A stretch of 64,000 nt of DNA from [Leptolyngbya] sp. PCC 7376 (GCF_000316605.1 NC_019683.1:728036-792035), one strand, 5' to 3'. Positions 10,356-20,156 are shown, numbered from the stretch's first letter. The notes: a model not told the origin generated them from the letters alone. Program-made: numbers and translations.

Positions 10356-11308
10356 TATAGCAGCGAAGGAGAAGGTTAGGACATAGAACAGAAGGCTATT
10401 CTGATGGCATCGAACAAATCCTCAGTCTTCTTGATGAGCTTACTTACCTCCTTCTTTAACCTCCCCCAAAACTTCTCTATCTTGTTCAGGTGTGGTGAGT
10501 AGGGGTGGACAAAAATATCACTTCACATCCTGCCTTCGCCACCAATGTTTGTATTCTTTCCTTTGGATGAACACTGGCATTATCCAGAATAATAATTTGA
10601 CCCGGAATCAACTCTGGCACTAAGCAATCCTCTACCCATTGGCAAACTAAGGCGCTGTTGGCATAGCCCTCAAATACCATCGGTGCTATCTGCTCTCCCT
10701 CTCGCCATCCTCCAATCACGCTAACTCGTTCTGTACGATGACCTAACTTCTCTGCGATAAACCTCTCTGACTTATGGCAGTAGCCATACCCATAATCTAA
10801 GGTATTATCAAATCCACTTTCATCGATATATACGAGTCGTTCTTGGCCATACTGCTTCAGTTGTGCCACAAATGCTTTTTCTAATTCTTTATCTCTCTCT
10901 TGATATCGATAGGTCTTTTTTTTCGAGTAAATTCAATTTTCCGTAGAGCTTCACGTCTGGATGCATCACTAATAGACTCTGGCCATTTCTCCGCCATTTC
11001 CTTCTGGGTTAGATGCCCATATTCCTCTGCAAAAGCACGAAAAGCATCTAGATCATTAATCTTCGGTTGAGGGCCTCGACGGTAATCTGTCTTCGGAGCG
11101 ACTGAACCGATTTTCTCTCGTTGTTTCAGCCACAGGTCTAGCGTATTTCGGCTAATACCAAAGAAGCGACAGATATCACTTTTTCGTTCACCTTTATCGA
11201 AGGCGGCAACAGCTTTTAGGCGTAAATCAAGACTATGGGGAGCAGGCATGGCATCTATGTTTATTGCTTCTATCCTATTCTGTCTTAACCCACTCCTTGC
11301 CTGCTATA
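10356..11308 (-). mobile_element. IS630-family element (left copy)
   Basis: Bounded by TATAGCAG ends: TATAGCAGCGAAGGAG on one side and TATAGCAGGCAAGGAG on the other, at TA targets as usual for IS630/Tc1 elements. Orf1 (10881-11249) is the helix-turn-helix N-terminal half; orf2 (10486-10869) is the DDE half with VYIDESGFD and ILDNASVH. Small insertions near 10500 shift the frame and remove the final PYSPHLNKIEKFW segment, so this copy is probably dead. The same element is intact at 13091-14041 and 33919-34869. Confidence 0.9.
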
Positions 11309-11405
11309 CAATGTCCCGCAGCATTGGTACGAAAAATCCCAACCGGAGCAGCAGTCGCAAGGGTCGCATAGCGTTGTTCACTATTTCGTAAATGGTTTGT
11401 AGGTT
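11309..11405 (-). pseudogene. Scrap of a PAS-domain signalling gene
   Basis: Read on the minus strand, one open frame gives NSEQRYATLATAAPVGIFR, the start of a PAS domain as found in cyanobacterial multi-domain histidine kinases and cyclases. Only about 32 codons are left between IS5 and IS630 ends; the rest of the gene is not in the window. Confidence 0.6.
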
Positions 11406-12312
11406 TGACCTCGTGCAAAAGGTTATGGCAATTCAAAATTGTAGAGACCAGCAATGAGATTGAGTCTTAATCCCCATCTCCGACGGCGGTTACGATATCG
11501 ACTGGATAATATACGAAATCTTTTGAGCATTCTGAATACCATCTCAATGATGATTCTTTGAGCTGCTAAGAGCTGATTCTCCTGTTTCTGTTCCGCAGTC
11601 AACTCTCCTCCTTTAGGCTTCTTGTGAGGAGTGTGACTCCGCTGATGCCGCTTGTGTAGACCTTGATATCCGGCGTCGGCAAGGCAGAGTTGTCCCTGCT
11701 GAAAATGCACTCTACTCTTTTTGAGTAGTTTGAAGTCATGGGTGCTACCTTTCTCACAGTCACAACAGATAATCTGTGCCCACTGCCAAGCAATAACTAT
11801 TTGAGCTTTAAGGGAATGATGCTTCTTTTTCCCTGAGTAGTAAAGACGTTGTTTTTTTAGGCTTTTCAATCGCCTGTTCTGTGGCATCCATCAACCACTA
11901 CTGTTAGAGATAACTCTTCTGAACCATGGAGCTGTTTCATGCCGGGTAAGTGGAAATCGGTTTCTTTGATGAGTGTATTCTCTGTTTTTTGCACCATGCG
12001 ACAAACTGTTGATTCATGAATGCCCCATGATTGAGCGATAGGAAAATAAGTGCGATATTCCCTCAGATATTCCAAGGTGAGGAGTAACTGATTTTCCAGG
12101 GATAAAATACTGGGACGACCAGGTTTTTGCTTTGCTTTAGCTTCTGCTAGGACCTCTACCAGACGATTGAAGGTCTGAAGTTTAACTCCACAGGCTCTCC
12201 TGAATTGTTCTGGAGATAAATGTTGGAGCTGTTCGTAAGTTGGCATTTTTATCGCTATGACTCTGTTACTTTCCTCTTTTTTACCTACTCTCACCCCTTT
12301 TGCAAGAGGTCA
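11406..12312 (-). mobile_element. IS5-family element, copy 1 (frameshifted)
   Basis: Ends are TGACCTC(T/G)TGCAAAAGG in inverted orientation. The transposase (helix-turn-helix Tnp_4 type, then DDE_Tnp_4) is split into 11866-12294 and 11423-11887. Against the single-ORF copy at 48477-49381 it has an extra T near 11894 and an extra G in CAGGGAAAAAG near 11835. It sits inside an IS982 on one side (flank TTT) and against a PAS-gene scrap on the other, so its two flanks do not belong together. Confidence 0.88.
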
Positions 12313-12830
12313 AAAGAACCAACCCACAGAGGTTTCACCTCGAGCGGCATGGCCATCAAAAACGCGATGTTGAGAGATGCGGCGATTGTGACAAACCTTG
12401 ATACTGGTGGCATCAATGAAACTGATTCCTGTGCATTGGCCATAACAGTGGCGCCAATAGATGCACAGCGGTACTAATGTAGAAGGCATCCATTCCACAA
12501 AACGTTGGTAACTCACGGCTCTGGGAAAGGCTCCTCGCCAATGATGACGCACATTGATGAGATAGAAATACTTGAAGTGACGATAATGAGATTGATCAAA
12601 AGTAATCAGTATCGTCATTATCTCACTCAAGCTCAGACTTCTGGGGCGACGCCGCTGTCTTTGTTTTGAGACCAGTAATTGTTGTTGCCATTAAGGTTCG
12701 AAGACTTGGCAAAAATCATCAACAGCACAAAACAAAGGTTCTAGACTGGTCATGGGAGAAGGTAGTGAACTGCTTATCGACTTCCACAATATGCACTTTC
12801 TCCTTTTTCTTGGGAGTGTCAAGAATTTTG
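12313..12830 (-). pseudogene. IS982-family transposase, 5' half
   Basis: Starts at ATG 12753 (MTSLEPLFCAVDDFCQVF) with the IS982 leader upstream to about 12830. It has an in-frame TAA after FEP and runs to GETSVGWFF, where IS5 copy 1 cuts it. It aligns with the complete IS982 at 49776-50738. The matching 3' half (GFKRHLVIN onward) is found beside IS5 copy 2 at 28594. Confidence 0.85.
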
Positions 12831-12887
12831 TGTAAGCAAAGAAAATTAGTGAAGAAAATACTCTGGATTATCAATGGCAAAATAGCT

Positions 12888-13088
12888 TAAGCCCCTTTTC
12901 CAATGGGGTATTGTATTGGTATCGTCCATCTCTTCATCAAATGCTTCAGGGCTAAATACAGCAATTTCAGGGCAGCATCTGCATGGGGGAACATGCCCTT
13001 GGTTTTTCACACCTTGCCCAAAGAGCGATTGACCGCCTCAATGGCATTGGTGGTGTAAATGATGCGGCGGATGGGAGCTGGATAATCA
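12888..13088 (-). pseudogene. IS256-family transposase, C-terminal fragment
   Basis: On the minus strand it reads YPAPIRRIIYTTNAIEAVNR, then after one in-frame stop GMFPHADAALKLLYLAL, ending at a TAA. IYTTNAIE..NR and the following FP..A..KLLYLA are the hallmark of the mutator/IS256 C terminus. About 65 codons remain; IS630 abuts its upstream side. Confidence 0.75.
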
Positions 13089-13090
13089 AA

Positions 13091-14041
13091 TATAGCAGGC
13101 AAGGAGTGGGTTAAGACAGAATAGGATAGAAGCAATAAACATAGATGCCATGCCTGCTCCCCATAGTCTTGATTTACGCCTAAAAGCTGTTGCCGCCTTC
13201 GATAAAGGTGAACGAAAAAGTGATATCTGTCGCTTCTTTGGTATTAGCCGAAATACGCTAGACCTGTGGCTGAAACGACGAGAGAAAATCGGTTCAGTCG
13301 CTCCGAAGACAGATTACCGTCGAGGCCCTCAACCGAAGATTAATGATCTAGATGCTTTTCGTGCTTTTGCAGAGGAATATGGGCATCTAACCCAGAAGGA
13401 AATGGCGGAGAAATGGCCAGAGTCTATTAGTGATGCATCCAGACGTGAAGCTCTACGGAAAATTGAATTTACTCGAAAAAAAAGACCTATCGATATCAAG
13501 AGAGAGATAAAGAATTAGAAAAAGCATTTGTGGCACAACTGAAGCAGTATGGCCAAGAACGACTCGTATATATCGATGAAAGTGGATTTGATAATACCTT
13601 AGATTATGGGTATGGCTACTGCCATAAGTCAGAGAGGTTTATCGCAGAGAAGTTAGGTCATCGTACAGAACGAGTTAGCGTGATTGGAGGATGGCGAGAG
13701 GGAGAGCAGATAGCACCGATGGTATTTGAGGGCTATGCCAACAGCGCCTTAGTTTGCCAATGGGTAGAGGATTGCTTAGTGCCAGAGTTGATTCCGGGTC
13801 AAATTATTATTCTGGATAATGCCAGTGTTCATCCAAAGGAAAGAATACAAACATTGGTGGCGAAGGCAGGATGTGAAGTGATATTTTTGCCACCCTACTC
13901 ACCACACCTGAACAAGATAGAGAAGTTTTGGGGGAGGTTAAAGAAGGAGGTAAGTAAGCTCATCAAGAAGACTGAGGATTTGTTCGATGCCATCAGAATA
14001 GCCTTCTGTTCTATGTCCTAACCTTCTCCTTCGCTGCTATA
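13091..14041 (+). mobile_element. IS630-family element (right copy, intact)
   Basis: Complete 951-bp element with TATAGCAG ends. Orf1 13150-13518 (122 aa, two helix-turn-helix motifs) overlaps in another frame with orf2 13530-14021 (163 aa, DDE: YIDESGFD, ILDNASVH, PPYSPHLNKIEKFW). Orf2 is open upstream to the A8 run near 13478 (CGAAAAAAAAGACC), so a -1 slip there would join both halves into one transposase. Inserted at a TA between an IS256 scrap and an IS1. Confidence 0.93.
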
Positions 14042-14627
14042 GAAGCTGTATTGATGTATATGAGTGGTATGTCAATGAATGCGACAGCCAAGATTCTCGG
14101 TGTATCAGCTCAATCAGTGCTCAATTGGGTAAGAGATTTCGGTGAAGCCAATTATGAAAAGCCCACTCCTGAGTCTGCTGTCGTGGTGGAGCTAGATGAG
14201 CTATGGCTATTTTATCCAAGAGAAAAAAACAAACTTTGGGTCTGGAAAGCATATGACCGTAATACTGGGCGACTCATTGACTGGGAATTGGGAAGTCGTG
14301 ATAGTCGAACTTTAGGTCATTTATTAGAGCGGTTCTCGCAATGGCAAATCACTGTCTATTGCACCGATAATTGGGAACCCTATCAACAGCTATTAGAGAA
14401 TCACCCAGATGCTTTTCATGTCATTAGCAAGAAAGAGACAATAGCAATTGAGAGAAACAACTCAGACAATCGCCATTGGTTTGCTCGGTTTCATCGCAGG
14501 ACGAAGGTCGTCTCTAAATCAAAACACATGGTGGACTTGAGCATGGCACTGTTTGCGAAATTTAGAGTGAATGGAAGTATTGAGCTACTGCGCAATTGGC
14601 GTTTAACATTACTCTCTTGAAACTCTC
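14042..14627 (+). mobile_element. IS1-family element, 3' part (right copy), InsA and InsB in one frame
   Basis: The same truncated IS1 as at 9771-10355, but one extra T (GGCTATTTTATCC against GGCATTTTATCC) puts the InsA tail and InsB in one open frame of 189 aa (14051-14620). It ends at GAAACTCTC (14627), directly before an IS982 scrap. The zinc-finger part is still missing, so it is unlikely to transpose alone. Confidence 0.85.
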
Positions 14628-14629
14628 AA

Positions 14630-14940
14630 AGTTACGTCTCTCAAGCTCTGGCACAGTATTTGCAAGAAGAATATGATGTGAGGCTTCTAGCTAAGCCTCG
14701 TCGCAATATAGAAGAATCACCTGATGTTTTGGCGTGACAAAGTTTTGGCCCGCAAGCGAGCTTTGATTGAGACAGTCATTGACAACTGAAGAATATTTCT
14801 CAGATTGAGCATTCCCGCCATCGCAGTCCTGCCAATTTTTGTGTCAACTTGCTGTGTGGTCTCATTGCCTATTGTCATCAGCCCAATAAACCCTCTCTTC
14901 AGCTTGATTAGAAGCTTCTTTTCCTATCCAGAACTCACGT
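14630..14940 (+). pseudogene. IS982-family transposase, C-terminal fragment
   Basis: Contains YVSQALAQYLQEEYDVRLLAKPRRN, then frameshifted [19 protein letters not shown] and the typical end LD stop, followed by the IS982 terminus CCAGAACTCACGT. The upstream part was cut by the IS1 (AAAG GTTACG junction). The element interrupted a copy of the leader found at 35108-35227. Confidence 0.8.
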
Positions 14941-15183
14941 TAACTTATTCTGTCCCATGAGTTTGTCCCGCCTTAGTTGTCACTACTCTCAATTTAAGAG
15001 GTTGTCTGAAAAGTCTTTATGTTCGATAAATGCTGCGTAAATTCCGCCAGGTTGATCGCCTGAAGTGCTTATTTTTACGTGCAACTCATTTCGACAAAAG
15101 TTACGGTCAGACCCTTTTCAGACATCCTCTAAGACAAACGAATTGGCGAGCGCTCCGGGAAAATACGGAAATCAGTTCTTTTA
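14941..15183 (-). repeat. Inverted duplicate of the 35108-35227 leader, interrupted by a MITE
   Basis: 14941-14997 and 15130-15183 together are the reverse complement of about 35108-35227 (stop region of the 186-aa gene, intergenic spacer, and the first codons MGQNKL of the secreted-protein gene), with a few mismatches. The intact gene is at 35208; only its first few codons are here, cut by IS982. Confidence 0.85.
14998..15129. mobile_element. 132-bp MITE with TAA target duplication
   Basis: Terminal repeats GAGGTTGTCTGAAAAG and (reversed) GAGGATGTCTGAAAAG differ at one base; the target duplication is TAA at 14995-14997 and 15130-15132. The empty site is preserved at about 35171 (AATTTAAGACAAACG), which proves the insertion. 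The ends and 3-bp TNA duplication resemble IS5-group elements (IS1031/IS427); no coding capacity is seen. Confidence 0.85.
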
Positions 15184-15741
15184 AAATTCTGATTTGTCAA
15201 TAGGATAGAGCACGGCCTGAGATGGAATAGTTTCTGTCGCAATTCCCTTCGATTCGAGCAACTTAAACGTCAAACTATTATTGGTGATCGTTATCTCTGC
15301 CTTCCCTACCAAAGCAGCCTTTTGGTCATAAATCTCGACAGTACCCTTCTCCGCCTCAAACTCACCGACTAATGATAGTAAAGGCGACTGATCGTCTCCT
15401 TCTTGGCTAAAACTTTGCAACGTACCAGAAAGCTTAGTACCACTCGATTTCAACTCAATATCTATTAAATACTCTGCTGTGATATCTTCCTCTGATGACC
15501 AAAACCTATCGAAACCATTCGCTGTAGCTGGTGAATGATTCGGGAGGGTTTCCGGCGATGGTGGAGCATCTGACGTTGCATTTGACGTGGGCGTTTCGAC
15601 TGTGGGCGTGGAAGTTGAAGCCTGTTCACTCGGCGAAAAAACCTTATCCCAATTTGCAAATAATGAGGTACCCAAAGTCCCCACAACAGTAATCCCTGCA
15701 ACAATAATCGCCGTTTGAGAATTTGCTTTATCTGCGCCCAT
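15181..15741 (-). CDS. Hypothetical membrane-anchored protein
   Basis: A 186-residue protein with one N-terminal membrane helix (about 9-28), a long Ser/Thr/Pro-rich linker (about 36-75) and a beta-rich C-terminal part (about 78-186) that may be a small barrel. I do not recognise a family. Its stop and downstream spacer are duplicated in inverse orientation upstream of the secreted-protein gene at 35208, which suggests the two were once neighbours. Confidence 0.7.
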   Translation of the reverse strand: MGADKANSQTAIIVAGITVVGTLGTSLFANWDKVFSPSEQASTSTPTVETPTSNATSDAPPSPETLPNHSPATANGFDRFWSSEEDITAEYLIDIELKSSGTKLSGTLQSFSQEGDDQSPLLSLVGEFEAEKGTVEIYDQKAALVGKAEITITNNSLTFKLLESKGIATETIPSQAVLYPIDKSEF

Positions 15742-15845
15742 TGTTATTACTCACAAAAATTGAAATCAAAAGGACTCAATATCCTTTCGCTATTGTACGT
15801 AATTTCACAAAGGTCTCCATCCTGTTTGTAGAGCTGTGTAGCGCT

Positions 15846-16721
15846 TTAATCTTCAGTAATATTTTTCGTTTCTGCAAACCGTAACTTCGCAGAACGTGCC
15901 CGTGGATTTTGTTGGGTTTCCTCTTCCGTTGCCATAATCGGTTTTTTTGTGATTACCCGCAATAAATCATGACCTTTAAATGTGTTTTTGACGATGCGAT
16001 CTTCGAGACTATGGAAACTAATAATGCCAATCTTGCCACCCGGATTGAGCCATTGCGGTGCTTTATCTAATAAGCCTTTGAGCGCGTCAAGTTCTCCATT
16101 CACTGCAATCCGTAACGCCTGAAAAACTTTGGTTGCCGGATGAAGTCGCCCTTTCCGAGCCTTTGGATGATAGGTATAGAAAACAATATTTTCTAATTCT
16201 TTCGTGGTGTGAATTGGCCTTTGATTCACAATCTTTTTAGCAATTTTCCGTGCCAAACGTTCTTCGCCATACTCATAGAAAATATCTGCCAATGCTTTCT
16301 CGCCATAGCGATTGACGATATCCGCCGCTGATAAATCTTGTCGTTGATCCATTCGCATATCAAGTGGTGCATCCATGCGAAAACTGAAGCCGCGATCGCC
16401 CTGGTCAAATTGTGCTGAGCTTACCCCCAAGTCCGCAATAATCCCATCAAACTTTTGTCCCTGCGGATCAAACTCAGCAAAATTACTCCGCACAATCGTT
16501 AGGCGATCGCCAAACCCTTTGAGCCGTGCTGATGCTGCTTCAATAGCCATTGCATCCCGGTCTACCGATGTCACTCTACAGGTCGGTGATCGCTGCAAAA
16601 TTAATTCCGTATGGCCGCCACCACCGAGTGTTACATCCAGATAATGCCCATCATCACGAATCCCTAGCCCATCAACTAGCTCTTCCCGCAATACCGAAAT
16701 GTGAACAAACTCTTCAGCCAT
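15846..16721 (-). CDS. rsmH: 16S rRNA (cytosine-1402 N4) methyltransferase RsmH
   Basis: SAM-dependent methyltransferase that modifies C1402 in the ribosomal P site (also called MraW). From MAEEFVHISVL at 16721 it has 291 residues. Visible marks: HISVLREELVDGL start, LDVTLGGGGHTELIL (SAM loop), DGIIADLGVSSAQFD, RGFSFRMDAPLDMRMD and the C-terminal ISFHSLEDRIVK. An in-frame ATG 9 nt upstream (16730) is an alternative start. It is not in a dcw cluster, which is common in cyanobacteria. Confidence 0.96.
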   Translation of the reverse strand: MAEEFVHISVLREELVDGLGIRDDGHYLDVTLGGGGHTELILQRSPTCRVTSVDRDAMAIEAASARLKGFGDRLTIVRSNFAEFDPQGQKFDGIIADLGVSSAQFDQGDRGFSFRMDAPLDMRMDQRQDLSAADIVNRYGEKALADIFYEYGEERLARKIAKKIVNQRPIHTTKELENIVFYTYHPKARKGRLHPATKVFQALRIAVNGELDALKGLLDKAPQWLNPGGKIGIISFHSLEDRIVKNTFKGHDLLRVITKKPIMATEEETQQNPRARSAKLRFAETKNITED

Positions 16722-16740
16722 AACTCCCATCACCAAAAAA

Positions 16741-16766
16741 TAAAAAGTCCCCCTTACTCAAGGGGG
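16741..16766 (-). terminator. Factor-independent terminator of fabI
   Basis: On the minus strand CCCCCTT, loop GAGT, AAGGGGG forms a strong stem followed by ACTTTTTATTTTTT. It lies just after the fabI stop and before rsmH. Confidence 0.85.
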
Positions 16767-16797
16767 ATTTAGAGGGATCTATCTTTCAAGCTAGACC

Positions 16798-17574
16798 TTA
16801 CATACCCATAATTTCGTAACCAGAATCCACATAAACAATCTGACCAGTGATGCCACTAGACAAATCACTACAGAGGAATGCCGCCGTATTACCAACTTCA
16901 GTCTGAGTTACCGTACGACGTAAAGGCGCAGTTGCTTCCACGTGGTGAATCATGTCGAGAATGCCACCAACAGCAGAAGAAGCTAAAGTACGAATTGGGC
17001 CAGCAGAAATACCATTGACGCGAATATTGCTAGGGCCAAGATCCGCCGCGAGATAACGAACACTCATCTCAAGCGCAGACTTCGCTACACCCATAACGTT
17101 GTAATTCGGAATAACCTTTACACCACCAAGGTAGGTCATGGTGACAATTGCTCCACCATCCGTCATTACGTCTTTTGCACCACGTGCCAAACGAGTGAGT
17201 GAGTAAGAACTGATACCGAGAGCCGTTTGGAAACCATCACGGGAAGTATCGCTAAACTGACCAGTTAAATCTTCACGGTGTGCAAATGCCAAACAGTGAA
17301 TGAGGATATCAAGCTTGCCCCAGTCCTTTTTAACCGCTTCAAAAACTTGATCAACCTGTTCATCATCTTGCACATTACAAGGAAGGAACAAAGAAGGATT
17401 GAGAGGCTCGACCAACTTGCCGACTTTCTTCTCAAAACGACCTTTATCATCGGGTAGGTAAGTGACACCGATGTTTGCGCCCGCAGCATGGAGCTGTTGA
17501 GCGATACCCCACGCAATGGATTTATTGTTTGCAATCCCTGTGACAAGGGCATTTTTTCCGGTTAAATCAAGCAT
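16798..17574 (-). CDS. fabI: Enoyl-[acyl-carrier-protein] reductase (NADH), FabI
   Basis: Last reductive step of each type II fatty acid elongation cycle. A short-chain dehydrogenase of 258 residues from MLDLTGKNALVTG (17574), the start shared with other cyanobacterial FabI; the frame is open 33 nt further upstream. Marks: nucleotide loop VTGIANNKSIAWGIA, and the catalytic pair in YNVMGVAK (Tyr-x6-Lys). The C-terminal segment SGITGQIVYVDSGY is typical. Divergent from ntcA; followed by a strong terminator. Confidence 0.96.
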   Translation of the reverse strand: MLDLTGKNALVTGIANNKSIAWGIAQQLHAAGANIGVTYLPDDKGRFEKKVGKLVEPLNPSLFLPCNVQDDEQVDQVFEAVKKDWGKLDILIHCLAFAHREDLTGQFSDTSRDGFQTALGISSYSLTRLARGAKDVMTDGGAIVTMTYLGGVKVIPNYNVMGVAKSALEMSVRYLAADLGPSNIRVNGISAGPIRTLASSAVGGILDMIHHVEATAPLRRTVTQTEVGNTAAFLCSDLSSGITGQIVYVDSGYEIMGM

Positions 17575-17846
17575 AAAGGTTCCCAAGTTTCCTAAAAATT
17601 CGGTCAAGCTAGAGCGCGTCCCATAACGCCAAAAGACCCTCTAGCCATTCGCTACTTTACGGTAAAACAGTGCAAATTCTTCAAGGACATAAGAGAGCTT
17701 GCGCTGAAAACCATAATTATTTTGAAGCAAAAATTACAAATTACCATACCAAAGTAAGATTTAGTTAAGAGAATTCATTGTCATATTAGTCCCCATAAGC
17801 GAGTGTAAGTTCCAACATCGGGGATACCCCTCAACAATGTGAGTCT

Positions 17847-18575
17847 ATGATTTATAACTCTGACGCTGCCCAAAGCGATTTCTATCCGAATCAAGTGCCT
17901 GAATTACCCGTGAATCAAATTACCGATCTAGCTGCTGCGTTTCGACAATTTCACAGCGGCCCTTTCCCTCCTGTAGTTGAGAACTATGATCGGGGTAAAA
18001 CAATTTTCTTTCCGGGCGATCCAGCTGAACGGGTTTATTTTTTGCTGAAGGGAGCTGTCCGCCTCTCACGGGTGTATGAGGCCGGTGAAGAGATTACGGT
18101 GGCACTCCTCCGGGAAAATAGTGTTTTCGGTGTGCTATCCCTCTTAACGGGTCAAAAGTCTGATCGCTTTTATCATGCAGTGGCATTCACGCCTGTGGAG
18201 CTTTTGTCCGCACCGATTGAGCAGGTTCAGAAAGCTTTGCAAGAGCGTCCTGAGTTGTCGATGTTAATGTTGCGCGGATTGTCTTCGCGGATTCTGCAAA
18301 CGGAGATGATGATCGAAACACTGGCGCACCGAGACATGGGGTCGCGTTTAGTGAGCTTCTTGTTAATTCTTTGTCGCGATTTTGGTGTGCCAACGGAAGA
18401 TGGCATTCGGGTTGATCTGAAACTCTCTCATCAGGCGATCGCCGAAGCAATTGGTTCGACGCGGGTAACAGTCACGCGATTATTGGGTGAGCTACGCGAG
18501 AAAAATATGATCTCGATTTACAAGAAAAAAATTACGGTTCATGACCCCGTAAATCTCAGCCAACAGTTCGCTTAA
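17847..18575 (+). CDS. ntcA: Global nitrogen regulator NtcA
   Basis: CRP/FNR-family activator of nitrogen-assimilation genes, responding to 2-oxoglutarate and binding GTA-N8-TAC sites. It has 242 residues: cyclic-nucleotide-fold domain ([30 protein letters not shown]), long dimer helix ([21 protein letters not shown]) and helix-turn-helix [22 protein letters not shown]. The N terminus is about 18 residues longer than typical NtcA (about 223 aa), so a later start is possible. I saw no perfect NtcA box in its own upstream region. Confidence 0.95.
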   Translation: MIYNSDAAQSDFYPNQVPELPVNQITDLAAAFRQFHSGPFPPVVENYDRGKTIFFPGDPAERVYFLLKGAVRLSRVYEAGEEITVALLRENSVFGVLSLLTGQKSDRFYHAVAFTPVELLSAPIEQVQKALQERPELSMLMLRGLSSRILQTEMMIETLAHRDMGSRLVSFLLILCRDFGVPTEDGIRVDLKLSHQAIAEAIGSTRVTVTRLLGELREKNMISIYKKKITVHDPVNLSQQFA

Positions 18576-18634
18576 CGCTACAGTAATAACGTTACGGTTT
18601 TATTTGTGGTGTGGGACAGTTTTACGATCATTAA

Positions 18635-20026
18635 ATGACTAGTGCGTTTGTACTGATATTTTCGGTCTTGATACTAGGCGGTATCCTTGCGGCTTTGGGC
18701 GATCGCCTTGGTAGCAAAGTGGGTAAGGCCCGCTTAAGCCTGTTCAATTTGCGTCCGAAACAAACTGCTGTCGTCGTAACTGTGATGACGGGAACAGTGA
18801 TTGCGGCCAGCACTTTGGGTTTGCTCTTTGGTCTGAGTAAATCGCTACGGCAGGGCGTATTTCAGCTGGATGGAATTTTAGCGAAACGCCGTAAGGAACT
18901 ACAAGAAGTTAACGACGCAAAAACAAAGGTTGAAGAGGAACTCGAATTAGCCCGCCAGGATCAGCTTACAGCCCAAAATAAACTTGAAGGAATCGAAACA
19001 AAATTTGAAAATGCTCAATCACAGCTCACGGCATTTCGAGATCAAGCCTCGGTCCTAGAGAAAGAAATTACAGATTTGGCATCAGAGCAACGGGATTTAA
19101 AGACGCAGCGAGATCAACTGGCGATCCAGAGTGAAAAGCTAGCAACTCAAAGTGAACGGTTGCAAACCAAAGTAAGCGAGCAAAACGACATTATTGAGCA
19201 GCGCTCTGGACAGATTGAATCCCTAGAAACTCAGCGCCAAGATTTACAGACTGAAATTGATAATCGTGATCAGACTATCGCCAACTTAGACCAGGCGATC
19301 GCCGACAAAGACCAAGTGTTGCAAGATGTCGAATCCCAAATTTTTAGATTACAAGAACAGATTGATATTTTAGAAGCGAGTTATATCAACTTTCGGAGCG
19401 GTAATGTTGCCCTCACCACAGGGCAGGTACTGGCTTTCGGCGTTGTCCGTATTATCGATATTAATGCCGTGAACCAAGCTGTGGATGAACTGTTGCGAGA
19501 AGCGAATCGTAATGCAATTGTGGCAACCCGTGGGCGTAATCCAGACTTTGATGAACGAGTGGTACAGATTACGAATGCTCAAGTCCAAAATTTGGTGAGC
19601 GATATTAATGATGGCCGTGATTATGTTGTGCGATTACTCTCTGCTGGTAACTATTTGCAGGGAGAGAGCCAAGTGCAAGTTTTTGCTGATGCTGTCTTAA
19701 GACAACGAGTGTTTATCGCAGGGGATGTGATCGCGACATTGTCTCTCGAAAATTTGAGTGTGCAAAATCCCACTGCTGCTCGCCAGCCCATAGATTTTTT
19801 ACTGGGGGCAGCTCAATTTCAAGCACGTCAAGCTGGAATTTTAGGGGATATCCAAGTGCGGGATGGCGACCTGAGCCACATCATTAAGTTTGCCGATGCT
19901 ATTAATCAGTCTCTCGAACCCGTTACTGAGATCCAGGCGATCGCCATGCAAAATGCGGACAATGCTGGCCCCCTAATGCTTGAACTCGTGGCCTTGAGCG
20001 ATGGTAAAGTCGTATTTAGACGCTAA
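18635..20026 (+). CDS. DUF3084 coiled-coil membrane protein
   Basis: A 463-residue protein of the cyanobacterial DUF3084 family; function unknown. Two hydrophobic segments lie in the first 75 residues (about 4-21 and 46-67), followed by a long coiled coil (about 85-250, rich in Glu/Gln/Asp) and a mixed alpha/beta domain (about 255-463). Its position right after ntcA with a 59-nt gap could allow co-transcription. Confidence 0.85.
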   Translation: MTSAFVLIFSVLILGGILAALGDRLGSKVGKARLSLFNLRPKQTAVVVTVMTGTVIAASTLGLLFGLSKSLRQGVFQLDGILAKRRKELQEVNDAKTKVEEELELARQDQLTAQNKLEGIETKFENAQSQLTAFRDQASVLEKEITDLASEQRDLKTQRDQLAIQSEKLATQSERLQTKVSEQNDIIEQRSGQIESLETQRQDLQTEIDNRDQTIANLDQAIADKDQVLQDVESQIFRLQEQIDILEASYINFRSGNVALTTGQVLAFGVVRIIDINAVNQAVDELLREANRNAIVATRGRNPDFDERVVQITNAQVQNLVSDINDGRDYVVRLLSAGNYLQGESQVQVFADAVLRQRVFIAGDVIATLSLENLSVQNPTAARQPIDFLLGAAQFQARQAGILGDIQVRDGDLSHIIKFADAINQSLEPVTEIQAIAMQNADNAGPLMLELVALSDGKVVFRR

Positions 20027-20156
20027 GCTGCAAATATTCTTTAATACTCGATATTTTGACTGCGATGCAATCTAATCTTTAATCAGAGACGAGCCATCAA
20101 ATATTGTGATCAAGGGTGCAGATCACAGGGTGATGTAACCAAAGGGACGAGCCATT

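Larger units (their letters stand above)
9771..14627. repeat. Large inverted repeat: arms 9771-11308 and 13091-14627
   Basis: Each arm of about 1.54 kb holds the 3' part of the same IS1-family element joined at the same TA to the same IS630 element, in opposite orientations. The arms are nearly identical, with only a few indels seen (for example one extra T in the right IS1 part, two small insertions in the left IS630 orf2). The 1.78-kb centre holds a PAS-gene scrap, an IS5, half an IS982 and an IS256 scrap. Because both IS630 copies interrupt IS1 at the same base, one arm must be a copy of the other. Confidence 0.85.

Noticed and set aside
11628-11640. A Yfr1-like ACTCCTCAC motif
   Set aside because: It lies inside the IS5 transposase coding region in all three IS5 copies and lacks the flanking hairpins of the small RNA.
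9771-14627. Composite transposon carrying cargo genes
   Set aside because: The centre between the inverted arms holds only fragments of other IS elements and a PAS-gene scrap, no intact cargo, and no target duplication was found outside the arms.
17700-17846. NtcA autoregulation box GTA-N8-TAC upstream of ntcA
   Set aside because: Only imperfect matches (for example GTAAGATTTAGTTA) are present, and none has clear -10 spacing, so I do not call it.
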